From: an uncultured Chitinophagaceae bacterium
GTDB taxonomy: Bacteria; Bacteroidota; Bacteroidia; Chitinophagales; Chitinophagaceae
Direction: 5' to 3'
Length of the DNA: 44,094 bases
Assembly: GCA_903883945.1 (NCBI GenBank)
Contig: CAISCV010000228.1
Location: 1 to 44,094 of the forward strand
Positions 35,518 to 43,770 of this stretch are shown here, one piece after another. The translations under genes were made by a program, and so were the position numbers. The notes beneath the pieces were generated by a model, which was not told the origin of the DNA, did not search any database, and was given only the letters and a program-made list of their open reading frames with translations. Position 1 is the first letter of the stretch, and the number at the start of each line of letters is the position of its first letter.

Positions 35518-36717
35518 ATGTTAGATAGTATAGTAGAAGGGATAGAGGCGATTAAGCGTGGAGAAATGGTAATCGTAGTTGATGATGAGGACCGTGAAAA
35601 TGAAGGTGACTTTATTATGGCTGCAAGGTTTGCAACACCAGAAGCCATCAATTTTATGAGTAAAGAGGGTAGGGGACTCATTTGTGCAGCCCTTACAGAA
35701 GAACGTTGTGCCGAATTAGACTTAAAACCAATGGTTAGTTCAAACACCTCATTGCACGAAACGGCCTTTACTGTTTCAGTAGATTTAATTTCAGAAGATA
35801 CTTCCACAGGGATTTCTGCCTCAGACAGGTCAAAAACAATACAAGCTTTAATAAATCCTGCCACCCAGCCATCAGATTTAGGAAGGCCAGGACATATATT
35901 TCCACTCATTGCAAAATCGGGTGGCGTTTTAAGAAGAACAGGACATACCGAAGCAACCGTAGACTTATCCAGACTCGCAGGCTTTGAGCCAGCAGGTGTT
36001 TTAGTAGAGGTAATGAATGAAGACGGCACTATGGCTCGTTTGCCTGAACTGAAAAAGATTGCAGATAAGTTTGGATTGAAAATGATTTCTATCAAAGACC
36101 TTATCGAATATCGGTTATCTATAGAGAGTTTGGTGGAGGAACAAGTGCGTGTAGATATGCCAACGAAGTATGGACATTTCAAATTGGTGGCATTTAAAGA
36201 TAAAAGTAGCAATGCAGAGCATTTGGCAATGATAAAAGGAACGTGGACCAAAGATGAACCAGTTCTTACCCGAGTGCATAGTAGTTGTTTTACAGGCGAT
36301 ATACTCGCAAGTTTCAGGTGTGACTGTGGCGAGCAATTACACAAGGCAATGCAGATGATAGAAGCAGAGGGTAAAGGTATTATCTTATATATGAACCAAG
36401 AGGGAAGGGGAATTGGATTGTTGAATAAATTAAGGGCCTACAAGCTGCAAGAAGAAGGAATGGACACCGTTGAAGCAAATTTGCATTTAGGTTTTGCAAT
36501 GGACGAAAGAGATTACGGCGTAGGCGCACAAATGCTGAAATTATTAGGGGCAAGTAAACTTAAATTGATGAGTAATAACCCCAAGAAAAGGGTTGCTTTA
36601 AAAGGATATGGGTTAGAGATTGTAGAAATTGTGCCACTAGAGATAAAGCCCAATAAATACAATGAGAAATATCTTCAAACAAAGCGCGATAAAATGGGGC
36701 ACGAAATTCTTGGATAA
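35518..36717 (+). CDS. ribBA: Bifunctional DHBP synthase / GTP cyclohydrolase II
   Basis: Catalyses both entry reactions of riboflavin synthesis: ribulose 5-phosphate to 3,4-dihydroxy-2-butanone 4-phosphate plus formate (N-terminal domain), and GTP to the diaminopyrimidine precursor (C-terminal domain). In 399 aa, RibB motifs are [10 protein letters not shown] (22-31) and [11 protein letters not shown] (139-149). The RibA zinc site is C256, C267 and C269 ([18 protein letters not shown]), with the GTP-binding QEGRGIGL (293-300). Both domains look catalytically intact. The rest of the rib pathway is not in the window, as is normal for Bacteroidota. The ATG at 35518 places the conserved RibB start correctly. 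Confidence 0.97.
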   Translation: MLDSIVEGIEAIKRGEMVIVVDDEDRENEGDFIMAARFATPEAINFMSKEGRGLICAALTEERCAELDLKPMVSSNTSLHETAFTVSVDLISEDTSTGISASDRSKTIQALINPATQPSDLGRPGHIFPLIAKSGGVLRRTGHTEATVDLSRLAGFEPAGVLVEVMNEDGTMARLPELKKIADKFGLKMISIKDLIEYRLSIESLVEEQVRVDMPTKYGHFKLVAFKDKSSNAEHLAMIKGTWTKDEPVLTRVHSSCFTGDILASFRCDCGEQLHKAMQMIEAEGKGIILYMNQEGRGIGLLNKLRAYKLQEEGMDTVEANLHLGFAMDERDYGVGAQMLKLLGASKLKLMSNNPKKRVALKGYGLEIVEIVPLEIKPNKYNEKYLQTKRDKMGHEILG

Positions 36718-36842
36718 ATGCTTTTGTAGCTAAATAACGCACCATACACCATGAATTAATGCGAATATTTTGAGAATGAATAGCCAAAAAGATTAATGGT
36801 GTTATATTTTTTTGCATCTTTACACAACTAAACAATATTGAG

Positions 36843-37043
36843 ATGGGATTAAACGAAGATAAAATGAAGCACGATAAGGAAAAAGCAAAGGGGTACTTTA
36901 TTCGTCCAACTGGAAAAGGTGCCTTGAAGATATATCAACTGATTAGCATAGAGGACTTCGAGATGCTATATGTTTTTTTTGATACAGAAGATGAAGCTAA
37001 GGAATATGCGCAAAAGAATGCTTTGAATCTTGTTAACTTCTAA
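36843..37043 (+). CDS. Small conserved-looking protein, 66 aa
   Basis: A compact acidic/basic protein with no signal or membrane segment. It reads like one small alpha/beta domain: a charged N-terminus (1-17), strand YFIRPTGKGALKIYQLI (18-34), then IEDFEMLYVFFDTEDEAKEYAQKNAL (36-61). I do not recognise the family. It is flanked by ribBA and by a strong terminator, so it forms its own small unit or the end of the ribBA transcript. The good start, clean terminator and codon use support a real gene. Confidence 0.75.
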   Translation: MGLNEDKMKHDKEKAKGYFIRPTGKGALKIYQLISIEDFEMLYVFFDTEDEAKEYAQKNALNLVNF

Positions 37044-37083
37044 GATATTTTCTGAGGCTTTATATCCTCTTATGTTTCATAAG

Positions 37084-37137
37084 AAGACAAAACAAATGAG
37101 TGTATGCTTATGCTACTTTATTGTTTTGTCTTTTTTA
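37084..37137 (+). terminator. Intrinsic terminator
   Basis: AAGACAAAACAA (37084-37095) pairs perfectly with TTGTTTTGTCTT (37121-37132), followed by T-rich sequence. The loop is 25 nt. It follows the 66-aa gene by about 40 bp and is the most classical terminator in the window. Confidence 0.8.
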
Positions 37138-37212
37138 TTTTATTTGCTGGATGATATTTACCGCAATAGTTGAAATTGGCTAGATTGCTAAAATGCATAA
37201 AAAGGGTTCTCT

Positions 37213-37220
37213 TATATTTG
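37213..37220 (+). promoter_or_regulatory. TATATTTG, probable -7 box for def
   Basis: It matches TAnnTTTG, 35 bp upstream of the def ATG and downstream of the terminator. A TTG at 37185-37187 is slightly too far for the usual -33 box. Confidence 0.45.
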
Positions 37221-37254
37221 CCTACCTTAATTCTTAATTATTCTTTTTTAAAAT

Positions 37255-37833
37255 ATGACTTTACCTATCGTCGCCTACGGAAATCCTGTCTTACGTAAAA
37301 TTGCAACAGATATTACGCCCGATTATCCTGGTTTAAAAAAATTGTTAGATGATATGTGGGAAACTATGTATAGCAGTAAAGGTGTTGGGTTGGCGGCACC
37401 ACAGGTGAATAAGGATATCAGGGTTTTTATAATAGACAGCAAGCAAATATTCGAGAACCAGGAAGAGGATGAAAAGGGCATATATAATGATGAGCCAGGT
37501 GTGAGAAAGGTATTCATAAATGCTAAGATACTTGAATTGTCCGGGGAAGAATGGGCCTATAACGAAGGCTGCTTGTCTATCCCAAAAATTAGAGAAGACG
37601 TCTACAGACCAGAAACTGTTTTGATGGAATACTACGATTCTACTTTTACAAAACATACTGAAACCTTCACAGGGTTAACATCTAGAATTATTCAACATGA
37701 ATATGATCATATAGAAGGAAAGCTGTTTATTGACTACCTAAAGCCCCTTAAGAAGAAGTTACTTCAAGGAAAGTTGAATGATATTAACAAAGGGAAAGTA
37801 AAGGTTGACTACAAAATGAGTTTCTCAAAATAA
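37255..37833 (+). CDS. def: Peptide deformylase
   Basis: Removes the N-formyl group from nascent proteins. The 192-aa chain has all three metal motifs: GVGLAAPQ (43-50), EGCLS (104-108, with metal ligand C106) and HEYDH (148-152, with H148, H152 and the catalytic acid between them). An insertion at about 63-83 (KQIFENQEEDEKGIYNDEPG) is typical of Bacteroidota def. The stop codon is immediately followed by the ATG of a secreted 310-aa protein, so the two are co-translated. Essential and not accessory. Confidence 0.97.
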   Translation: MTLPIVAYGNPVLRKIATDITPDYPGLKKLLDDMWETMYSSKGVGLAAPQVNKDIRVFIIDSKQIFENQEEDEKGIYNDEPGVRKVFINAKILELSGEEWAYNEGCLSIPKIREDVYRPETVLMEYYDSTFTKHTETFTGLTSRIIQHEYDHIEGKLFIDYLKPLKKKLLQGKLNDINKGKVKVDYKMSFSK

Positions 37834-38766
37834 ATGAAATCTATCCTCTTTTTTGTTAGCTTCTTCATTGTATTCGAAGCGATTGGTCAGGATACCACTA
37901 TTATCATTGACAATAAAAAGATGGTGCTTCCTGAAGTAATCGTAAGGAATAATTTTGATTATAAGAAGCTCTTAAAACAAATCAAAGAGGATACAACCTT
38001 TTATAAGGCATTTAGAAATCTCAGGATACTAAACTATACTTCTTTTAACGATATAAAAATGTTGGATAAAGAAGGGAAAATAAAGGCTTCCTTATTTAGT
38101 AAAACACAGCAACTACGTTCCAATGGTTGTCGAACTATGAAAACTTTGCAAGAACAAACCACTGGTGACTTCTACTCAAATGACCACGATTACAATTATT
38201 TTACTGGTAAGCTATATGCGTCTTTGTTTTTTACAACAGGAAAAGTGTGTGGTGAAACTAATATCGTAAGTAATGCCCAGATTTCTATTGAGGGTAAAAC
38301 AGGGATTGATAAGCACAAAGAACAGTTGAAGATGCTTTTCTTTAATCCGGGGAAGAAGATAAACGGTATTCCTTTTATAGGTGGCAATAAGCTTGATTTA
38401 TATGATGAGCAAGCCCATAAGCTTTATGATTATCGACTGGAATTACAGGAATATCACGGCAGTCAATGTTATATGTTTTCCATTACACCAAAAGAAGACC
38501 TAGGTCCTCGAGCAGACGATATAGTGGTGGATGGGATGACAACTTGGTTTGATGCTAAAACCTTAGAGGTATTGGGAAGGAATTATGCACTAAGCTACAA
38601 GGCTGGTGTTTATGATTTTGATGTGAGTATGGAGGTAGAGATGAGTCATTATAAAGAATTATTGGTACCTAAAGTCTTACGTTATAAGGGGAATTGGGAT
38701 GTAATATTCAAAAAAAGGGAAAGAGGAACTTTTACGGCAACCTTATTTGATTTTTGTTCTGAATAA
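37834..38766 (+). CDS. Secreted protein of unknown function downstream of def
   Basis: 310 aa with a signal peptide (1-18, ending EAIGQ). The mature part begins DTTIIIDNKKMVLPEVIVRNNFDYKKLLKQIKED, recalling the opening of Bacteroidota carboxypeptidase-regulatory/DUF5686-like proteins, but the long barrel is missing. Later parts have alternating Tyr/Phe strands (YNYFTGKLYASLFFTTGKV; MSHYKELLVPKVLRYKGNWDVIF), suggesting a beta-rich periplasmic or outer-membrane-associated fold. Two Cys (in NGCRT and KVCGE) could pair. It begins on the nucleotide after the def stop codon. No function can be assigned. Confidence 0.7.
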   Translation: MKSILFFVSFFIVFEAIGQDTTIIIDNKKMVLPEVIVRNNFDYKKLLKQIKEDTTFYKAFRNLRILNYTSFNDIKMLDKEGKIKASLFSKTQQLRSNGCRTMKTLQEQTTGDFYSNDHDYNYFTGKLYASLFFTTGKVCGETNIVSNAQISIEGKTGIDKHKEQLKMLFFNPGKKINGIPFIGGNKLDLYDEQAHKLYDYRLELQEYHGSQCYMFSITPKEDLGPRADDIVVDGMTTWFDAKTLEVLGRNYALSYKAGVYDFDVSMEVEMSHYKELLVPKVLRYKGNWDVIFKKRERGTFTATLFDFCSE

Positions 38767-38835
38767 TGTGAAATGTAGGTAAGTAGAATATCTAAAAATT
38801 ATCTTGCATCAGACTTATTAATGAAATAAGCTAAA

Positions 38836-39852
38836 CTAAAGAGACCGCAAATACTGGTCTATGTTAGATAAATCAGTGCTTGCCGGGGTTAATTGAATTG
38901 GATTACTTGAGGTTGCAGTAATTTGTTTTGTTGCCCAATAATAAACCCCATCAATTTTAGAAATTGAAACCAAAGTAATAGTAGTATTTATTGGAATTCC
39001 TGATGCACCATAGCTTTTTCCCAAAGGATTAGGCTTTAATCTTACTACTGTTTTAGTATCATTAAATACGGCATAAGTAACCGTATTTTTATTGGTAAAG
39101 TTTATAGGTAGAAAAACATTGATGCGGGTTGTATAGGGAGCAGGTGGAATTGAATTAGCACATCCAAACCAACCTATTTTGTTGGTAGTGATTAAATATC
39201 CATTATTAGGACTGTTGGATGATCCACCACCAATATAAGTAGGCGTTACAGGACCATGGCTAACAAGAGGAAGCCAAACTGTATCTTTTCCCGTAGTGTC
39301 TGGTTGAAACATAAAGTATTGCATAGGTACTGTTGGATAATGATCTTTAGTCCTAACCTTAAATTGAATTTGTTTCTGTAAAGCAGCATTCCAATAAACA
39401 GGGTTGCCCTTGTACGACAATTTAATATTTACATAAGCCCCAAAGTTTAGTAAGGTTCCATTACTAGTTGTTTGAACTTTGTGTCTTATTACATCTCCTT
39501 TTGAAGTTAATACCAATATATTGGCTTTAACTTTTGCAGACTTTGCTGTAATTGTTGTAGAAGGTTTATTTTGTGTGGTCATACACCCACCTGAAGGAAA
39601 AGTAATAGTTACAGAGTCACCAATGGAAATTTTACTTGCGTCATCACTACTGATGCAGTTAAAGCTATCGGTTATAACTGGTTTGTCTAAGTTTGCAGTA
39701 ATGGGAACAATTGTATCATTTGTAAACCATGTAGTATCATCTTGTTGTAAAGGGGGATTGGGCACAAAGTCTCCAACTGCGGTTTTGTTGCAACTAGCTA
39801 TTGCTAATGCCAAAAACGTTAATATGGAAATGTTTGTGAAAAATCTTTTCAT
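38836..39852 (-). CDS. Lipoprotein of the sigma / anti-sigma-barrel locus, unknown family
   Basis: 338 aa. Lipoprotein signal with lipobox IASC (C21), then a Thr/Pro-rich stretch of about 45 residues and a beta-rich body. Two central Cys (C66 in FNCISSDD and C94 in GGCMTT) may form a disulfide. No recognised domain. The gene follows the anti-sigma-barrel gene by 21 bp on the same strand and is the third gene of that series. It may be a surface or periplasmic partner of the barrel or simply a target of the same sigma factor; neither is shown by sequence. Confidence 0.75.
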   Translation of the reverse strand: MKRFFTNISILTFLALAIASCNKTAVGDFVPNPPLQQDDTTWFTNDTIVPITANLDKPVITDSFNCISSDDASKISIGDSVTITFPSGGCMTTQNKPSTTITAKSAKVKANILVLTSKGDVIRHKVQTTSNGTLLNFGAYVNIKLSYKGNPVYWNAALQKQIQFKVRTKDHYPTVPMQYFMFQPDTTGKDTVWLPLVSHGPVTPTYIGGGSSNSPNNGYLITTNKIGWFGCANSIPPAPYTTRINVFLPINFTNKNTVTYAVFNDTKTVVRLKPNPLGKSYGASGIPINTTITLVSISKIDGVYYWATKQITATSSNPIQLTPASTDLSNIDQYLRSL

Positions 39853-39873
39853 AATCTATCTGATACTCTTTCG

Positions 39874-41304
39874 TTATAATTTGATGCTTGAGCGTGGAAT
39901 TTTATATCTAATTCCAAAGTTTATTCCTAAACTATTAAAACGTTGGCTGAACCCAAATGAAGTATTGCTGCTGTTGGAAAGGCCATATTTACAATATGGT
40001 TCTGCAAATGCATCAAAACTATTTCCTATGTCGTACAAGAAGCTTACGCCTCCATATAAACTCAAATTAATTGCGCTTTTCAATACACCATTTTGTTCCT
40101 TGGCACTCAATGGGGCTGTATTTAAGTTATTGTCAAACGTTTTGCCTTCATAGAAGGACGCTATATTGGCAATGATACCTCCATTTGCAGCAAAATGCCA
40201 CTTGTTGTTGCCCGCTTCCCAACTAGCAATAACCGGAATTTCAATACTTTTATTCGTATTGTAACTAGTCATAAGTCTGTATCCTGTTTGAATAAAAGTA
40301 CTGGTGTCTTTTATTGAAATGGTTGCACCATCATTATTAATGTAAGACCTTTCAGTTACTACAGTACTGTTTTTTGTATCAAACTGTTTGTACCTGAAAC
40401 GTTCGTTTATTTGATTGAACTGAATACCACTTTTTAATAAAAGATGATTGGTCAGGTTTTTGGCAATACGAATGCCAACAGTAAATCCGGCAGATAGTTT
40501 TTGAGCAGTATCTAGTGCCTGGGTATAAAAATAATTTGAGCTAGAAATACCTACTTTCTTGCTGCTATACTCTGGGGAGGCATATAATTCCACAAACCAG
40601 TTCTTGGTTGTATTATTGGGTAATGTGATGGTTGTTATTGTATTCTTACTGTCATTAAGGGTTTTAGTTACATAATTGTCTGTGGGTAAATTCCATGATT
40701 TTAATACAATATTACCCCTTTCGAACTTTTGGTTTTCATTCTCACTTTCATTAAGTAGGCGTCTATTGTTTTTATTTGTAGTAAAAGTATTTATTCTTTC
40801 AGATTGGCTGATTACAAAGGAATTATCAGCTAGAAGCTGGGCATTACCTTTATCAGCAGTAGTTGCATTATACATCTTGAGTTTAGTCTCTTGGGCATTA
40901 GACTTGTGCGTACAAACTGAATGAATTGTATTTGTTTTACTATCATTATTTTTCGTCTCAACAGTTGTAAAATCGGATCTATTTTCCTTTGTTTTAGTAA
41001 TGACACCCGTAGCACTACCCGTAGCATTTTTGTTGAGTATAGCTAGTTTAATCAATGGAGATAATTCTTTTATTTTTATTGCATTTTCACCCGTAGACTT
41101 GTTGGTATAGAAATAAGCAGAACCAATTATACCAACAGTAATTATTGCAAGAATTGTGGATTGGAAATAACCATTCTTCCAAAAAGGAAGAGGAGCAGGC
41201 TTTTTCTTGTCTTTTTCAGGTACTATACGTTCCCAAAGACCAGCAGGAACTGGGCTTTCGTGATTGTATAAGTTATCTTTTATGTATTTGTCAAATTCTT
41301 GCAT
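39874..41304 (-). CDS. Anti-sigma-like membrane protein fused to an outer-membrane beta-barrel
   Basis: 476 aa with an unusual layout. A short cytoplasmic N-terminus (1-45) has the ESPVPAGLWERI motif common in Bacteroidota anti-sigma-type proteins. A single transmembrane helix (about 48-66) follows, then a long Asn/Thr/Lys-rich linker (67 to about 234) that could cross the periplasm. The C-terminal domain (about 235-470) has amphipathic strands ending GINFGIRYKI, like a small porin/PorT-type outer-membrane barrel. There is no signal peptide other than the helix. The ATG overlaps the stop of the sigma gene by 1 nt (TAATG), so both are made together. I infer that it senses envelope state and holds the sigma factor. 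An alternative is a periplasmic beta-domain rather than a true barrel. Confidence 0.7.
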   Translation of the reverse strand: MQEFDKYIKDNLYNHESPVPAGLWERIVPEKDKKKPAPLPFWKNGYFQSTILAIITVGIIGSAYFYTNKSTGENAIKIKELSPLIKLAILNKNATGSATGVITKTKENRSDFTTVETKNNDSKTNTIHSVCTHKSNAQETKLKMYNATTADKGNAQLLADNSFVISQSERINTFTTNKNNRRLLNESENENQKFERGNIVLKSWNLPTDNYVTKTLNDSKNTITTITLPNNTTKNWFVELYASPEYSSKKVGISSSNYFYTQALDTAQKLSAGFTVGIRIAKNLTNHLLLKSGIQFNQINERFRYKQFDTKNSTVVTERSYINNDGATISIKDTSTFIQTGYRLMTSYNTNKSIEIPVIASWEAGNNKWHFAANGGIIANIASFYEGKTFDNNLNTAPLSAKEQNGVLKSAINLSLYGGVSFLYDIGNSFDAFAEPYCKYGLSNSSNTSFGFSQRFNSLGINFGIRYKIPRSSIKL

Positions 41305-41867
41305 TAAACGGCAATTTTTTCTAGTTTAATAATCTGGTTCTGAAGCATTCTTCGAGCTTTTACAAGTTGACTTCTACTAGTGCTAGCTTCTATTCCTAAC
41401 ATAACCGCAATTTCTTCGTGACTATATCCTTCAATGACATTGAGGTTAAAAACAATTCGATAACCATCAGGAAGATTGCTAATCAATTTCAATAAATCAT
41501 CTTCAGAGAGGTTACCATAGATGTAAGGTTGTATATGAAGTTCGGAAGCACTCTCTCCGTCAATGTCTTTAAATGGTAGTTTTCTTTTCTGAATATATTT
41601 CAAGCAAACATTAACTACTATACGTCTCATCCAACCTTCAAAAGATCCTTCGAATTTAAATTGGTGGAGGTTACTGAATATTCTAACAAAGCCTTCTTGC
41701 AACATATCTTCTGCCTCCATCGAATCTATTGAGTAGCGTAAGCACACACTCATGAATTTACCCGCATATTGCTCAAAAAGCATACGTTGGGTATGAGGGT
41801 TCTGCTCAATGCAACCTTTTATAAGTTCGTACTCAGACAAAAGATATAATTGTTTTACAATGCTCAC
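41304..41867 (-). CDS. ECF RNA polymerase sigma factor
   Basis: A 187-aa sigma-70 family protein. Region 2 (about 25-95) includes EAEDMLQEGFVRIF (51-64) and FEGWMRRIVVN. Region 4 (about 125-180) includes GYSHEEIAVMLGIEASTSRSQLVKAR, a helix-turn-helix. It belongs to the RpoE-like Bacteroidota group usually encoded with a single-pass regulator instead of FecR. Its stop overlaps the ATG of the anti-sigma-barrel gene by 1 nt. No FecR or SusC is linked, so it is distinct from the first sigma gene of the window. Upstream (41880-41990) is AT-rich with a short (TAA)n run. Confidence 0.93.
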   Translation of the reverse strand: MSIVKQLYLLSEYELIKGCIEQNPHTQRMLFEQYAGKFMSVCLRYSIDSMEAEDMLQEGFVRIFSNLHQFKFEGSFEGWMRRIVVNVCLKYIQKRKLPFKDIDGESASELHIQPYIYGNLSEDDLLKLISNLPDGYRIVFNLNVIEGYSHEEIAVMLGIEASTSRSQLVKARRMLQNQIIKLEKIAV

Positions 41868-42014
41868 AAATAAGTTGATACATGACTTATTCGATTTGCT
41901 GCTTTAATAATAATAATAATAATCGGTATAAAAGTATATAGTAAATTTCAGAGGGAACGATTTCGTTCTAAATTTCTACTTTTTATAACTTTGTTAAGTT
42001 GATATTTGTTGAAA

Positions 42015-42323
42015 TCAATACTCATATTCCCTTTCCACCAAGCAAATTCTCACTTTGTAATGTTCGTACCATTGTGTTCTGCCCAATTCTTGTGCTAACA
42101 GGTGTTCAGCGTTTTGTTTCCATCTCTTAATAGCGTCTAAACTATCCCAATAAGAAATAGTAATGCCGATTTCTTGCCTTGCACTTTCCATTTCTATGAA
42201 ACCAACTTGCTGTTTTGCTAATTCTCCCATTTTCTCTGCCATTCTTTCATATTCTTCTGTCTTTTCTTTTTTTAAAGAAGTAAAGATTACTGCATAGTAT
42301 GGGGAGAAAGGTGACATTAACAA
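42015..42323 (-). CDS. ABM (antibiotic biosynthesis monooxygenase)-like domain protein
   Basis: 102 aa with the small ferredoxin-like ABM fold: strand YYAVIFTSLKK, helix EEYERMAEKMGELAKQQVGFIEMES, strand GITISYWDSLDAIKRWKQNAEHLLAQ, ending in the last strand YKVRICLVERE. Members oxidise phenolic compounds or degrade heme, but many of this stand-alone type have no known substrate. The conserved W-x-x-x-x-x-x-x-W/H spacing in DAIKRWKQNAEH fits the family. It is encoded alone between the sigma gene and the esterase pair; 59 bp separate it from the esterase stop. Confidence 0.8.
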   Translation of the reverse strand: MLMSPFSPYYAVIFTSLKKEKTEEYERMAEKMGELAKQQVGFIEMESARQEIGITISYWDSLDAIKRWKQNAEHLLAQELGRTQWYEHYKVRICLVEREYEY

Positions 42324-42382
42324 TGTGAATTAATAAATTATTAGTGATTATTACCTAGAACTTGTAATGTTTAATCCTTTAG

Positions 42383-43156
42383 TTAGAAATAGAGTTGTAC
42401 CATCTGAATCCAATATTGCGCTTTATGCGCTTCTCCTTTCCATATATAGTATTTGTGTGGTATTTGTTTTTCGTTGAGTTGTTGATGCAACAGGTTATTA
42501 TTCTGTAAAAAGGCGTCATCTTCTCCAATAACAATGGTAATATCTAATTTTCGTAATAATTCTAGGCTGTGTGGATTGAAAATGTGTGGTAAATACTTGG
42601 TTGGCGTGTGGCTATAAATATGATCGTCCATATAACCATCAAATAAATCGTTGAAATAGGAGAGCTGCAGTGTGAGGTCGTACCTGCCGCTCATTGCAAC
42701 TACTTTAGAAAATAATAGTGGGTATCTGAATGCTATGTTTGCGGCATGAAATCCACCGAGGCTGCAACCGGCAGAGATAAATTGTTGACTATTGTTTAGG
42801 CTTCGTATGAAAGGCATTAATTCTTGCAAAATATATTGCTCAAAGTGATTGTGTTGCTTAATTCTTTCGACAGGAGGAATGGATTTATTGTAAAAACTTT
42901 GTTGGTCGGCACTGTCGATACAGAACAATTGTATTTCACCGGCTATTAATTTGTCTTTAAAAGCTTCGACGACTTTCCAATCTTCGTAATCGTAGAATTT
43001 TGCAGTTCGGGTTGGGAAGAAGATAACAGGTTTGCCTGAAGCGCCAAATACTAGCAATTCCATATCTCGGTTTAAATGGGCGCTAAACCATTTGTAATAA
43101 GCTCTTTTGTAACCAAAAGCAGTGATGGAAGAAGATAAAGCCGTGTACATAGGCAT
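42383..43156 (-). CDS. Alpha/beta hydrolase, esterase D-like
   Basis: 257 aa. The nucleophile elbow GCSLGG (130-135) carries S132; D213/D214 (VIGEDDAF) and H244 (GEAHK) complete the triad. An aromatic N-terminus (YYKWFSAHL, MELLVFG, KPVIFFPTRTAKFYDYEDW) is typical of the cytoplasmic esterase subgroup near EstD/Fes-like proteins. There is no signal peptide. Its ATG overlaps the stop of the SGNH hydrolase gene by 1 nt (TAATG), so the two are made together and may act on the same ester-bearing compound. The natural substrate is unknown. Confidence 0.85.
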   Translation of the reverse strand: MPMYTALSSSITAFGYKRAYYKWFSAHLNRDMELLVFGASGKPVIFFPTRTAKFYDYEDWKVVEAFKDKLIAGEIQLFCIDSADQQSFYNKSIPPVERIKQHNHFEQYILQELMPFIRSLNNSQQFISAGCSLGGFHAANIAFRYPLLFSKVVAMSGRYDLTLQLSYFNDLFDGYMDDHIYSHTPTKYLPHIFNPHSLELLRKLDITIVIGEDDAFLQNNNLLHQQLNEKQIPHKYYIWKGEAHKAQYWIQMVQLYF

Positions 43157-43770
43157 TAAGTTTTTTTGCGTAAAGCAATATTATGTTCTTTAAAGAATTC
43201 TAATAGTGTGTCTCTCCATAAATTGTAGCCATTATCGTTCAGATGCAACCCTTCAGACTGAAAAAACGTCCTGATGGGGTATCTGTTTGCATCTAACATC
43301 TTATCAAATATATTTACAAAAAATACATTTGCATCCATTTTCTTAATTTCTGAAGAGATGATTTTGTTGGTAAACCTGATTTGCTCTATAATATTAAAAC
43401 GTCTGATGCTAGGTTTCACGGAAATGTAAACAAGTGGAATATTGCCAAAGCGTTTTCTTACTTCGACTACCATTTGTCGGAAGAAGATGAGTACTTCTTC
43501 GGGGTGTCTGCCATCACCGAGGTCATTATCGCCTGCATACAAAACAAAAATATCAGGGTTTAGTCCTTCCATCAATCTTTCGAAATAAACAATACAAGCT
43601 GCTAGGGTGCTACCACCAAAGCCCATGTTTAGGGGTTTATAAGCTTCGAAATCTTTGTATAATGAATCCCATAACCTTATTGATGAGCTACCATAGAAAA
43701 GTGTTTTTGGGTTATCTGCCATTGCCTTCCTTTCTTCCACTTGTGCTACATCGGGTTCGTACCAAAACAT
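43156..43770 (-). CDS. SGNH/GDSL-family hydrolase
   Basis: 204 aa, no signal peptide. Block I is FYGSSSIRLW (S28/S29 as nucleophile), block II is GFGGS (Gly of the oxyanion hole), block III is GDND (N82) and block V is EGLHLND, in which the usual DxxH acid is Glu instead of Asp. This is the group of short cytoplasmic SGNH esterases. Paired with the alpha/beta hydrolase gene downstream by a 1-nt overlap. Ester or acetyl hydrolysis is likely; substrate not known. The Asp-to-Glu change may keep activity, since Glu can serve as the acid. Confidence 0.88.
   Translation of the reverse strand: MFWYEPDVAQVEERKAMADNPKTLFYGSSSIRLWDSLYKDFEAYKPLNMGFGGSTLAACIVYFERLMEGLNPDIFVLYAGDNDLGDGRHPEEVLIFFRQMVVEVRKRFGNIPLVYISVKPSIRRFNIIEQIRFTNKIISSEIKKMDANVFFVNIFDKMLDANRYPIRTFFQSEGLHLNDNGYNLWRDTLLEFFKEHNIALRKKT

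Noticed and set aside
35499-36344. Long open frame (281 codons) antisense to ribBA
   Set aside because: It is the complement of a well-conserved coding gene with clear RibB and RibA motifs; the translated antisense product shows no domain.
39479-40153. 224-codon plus-strand frame
   Set aside because: It is antisense across the lipoprotein and anti-sigma-barrel genes, both of which have signals and domain patterns on the minus strand.
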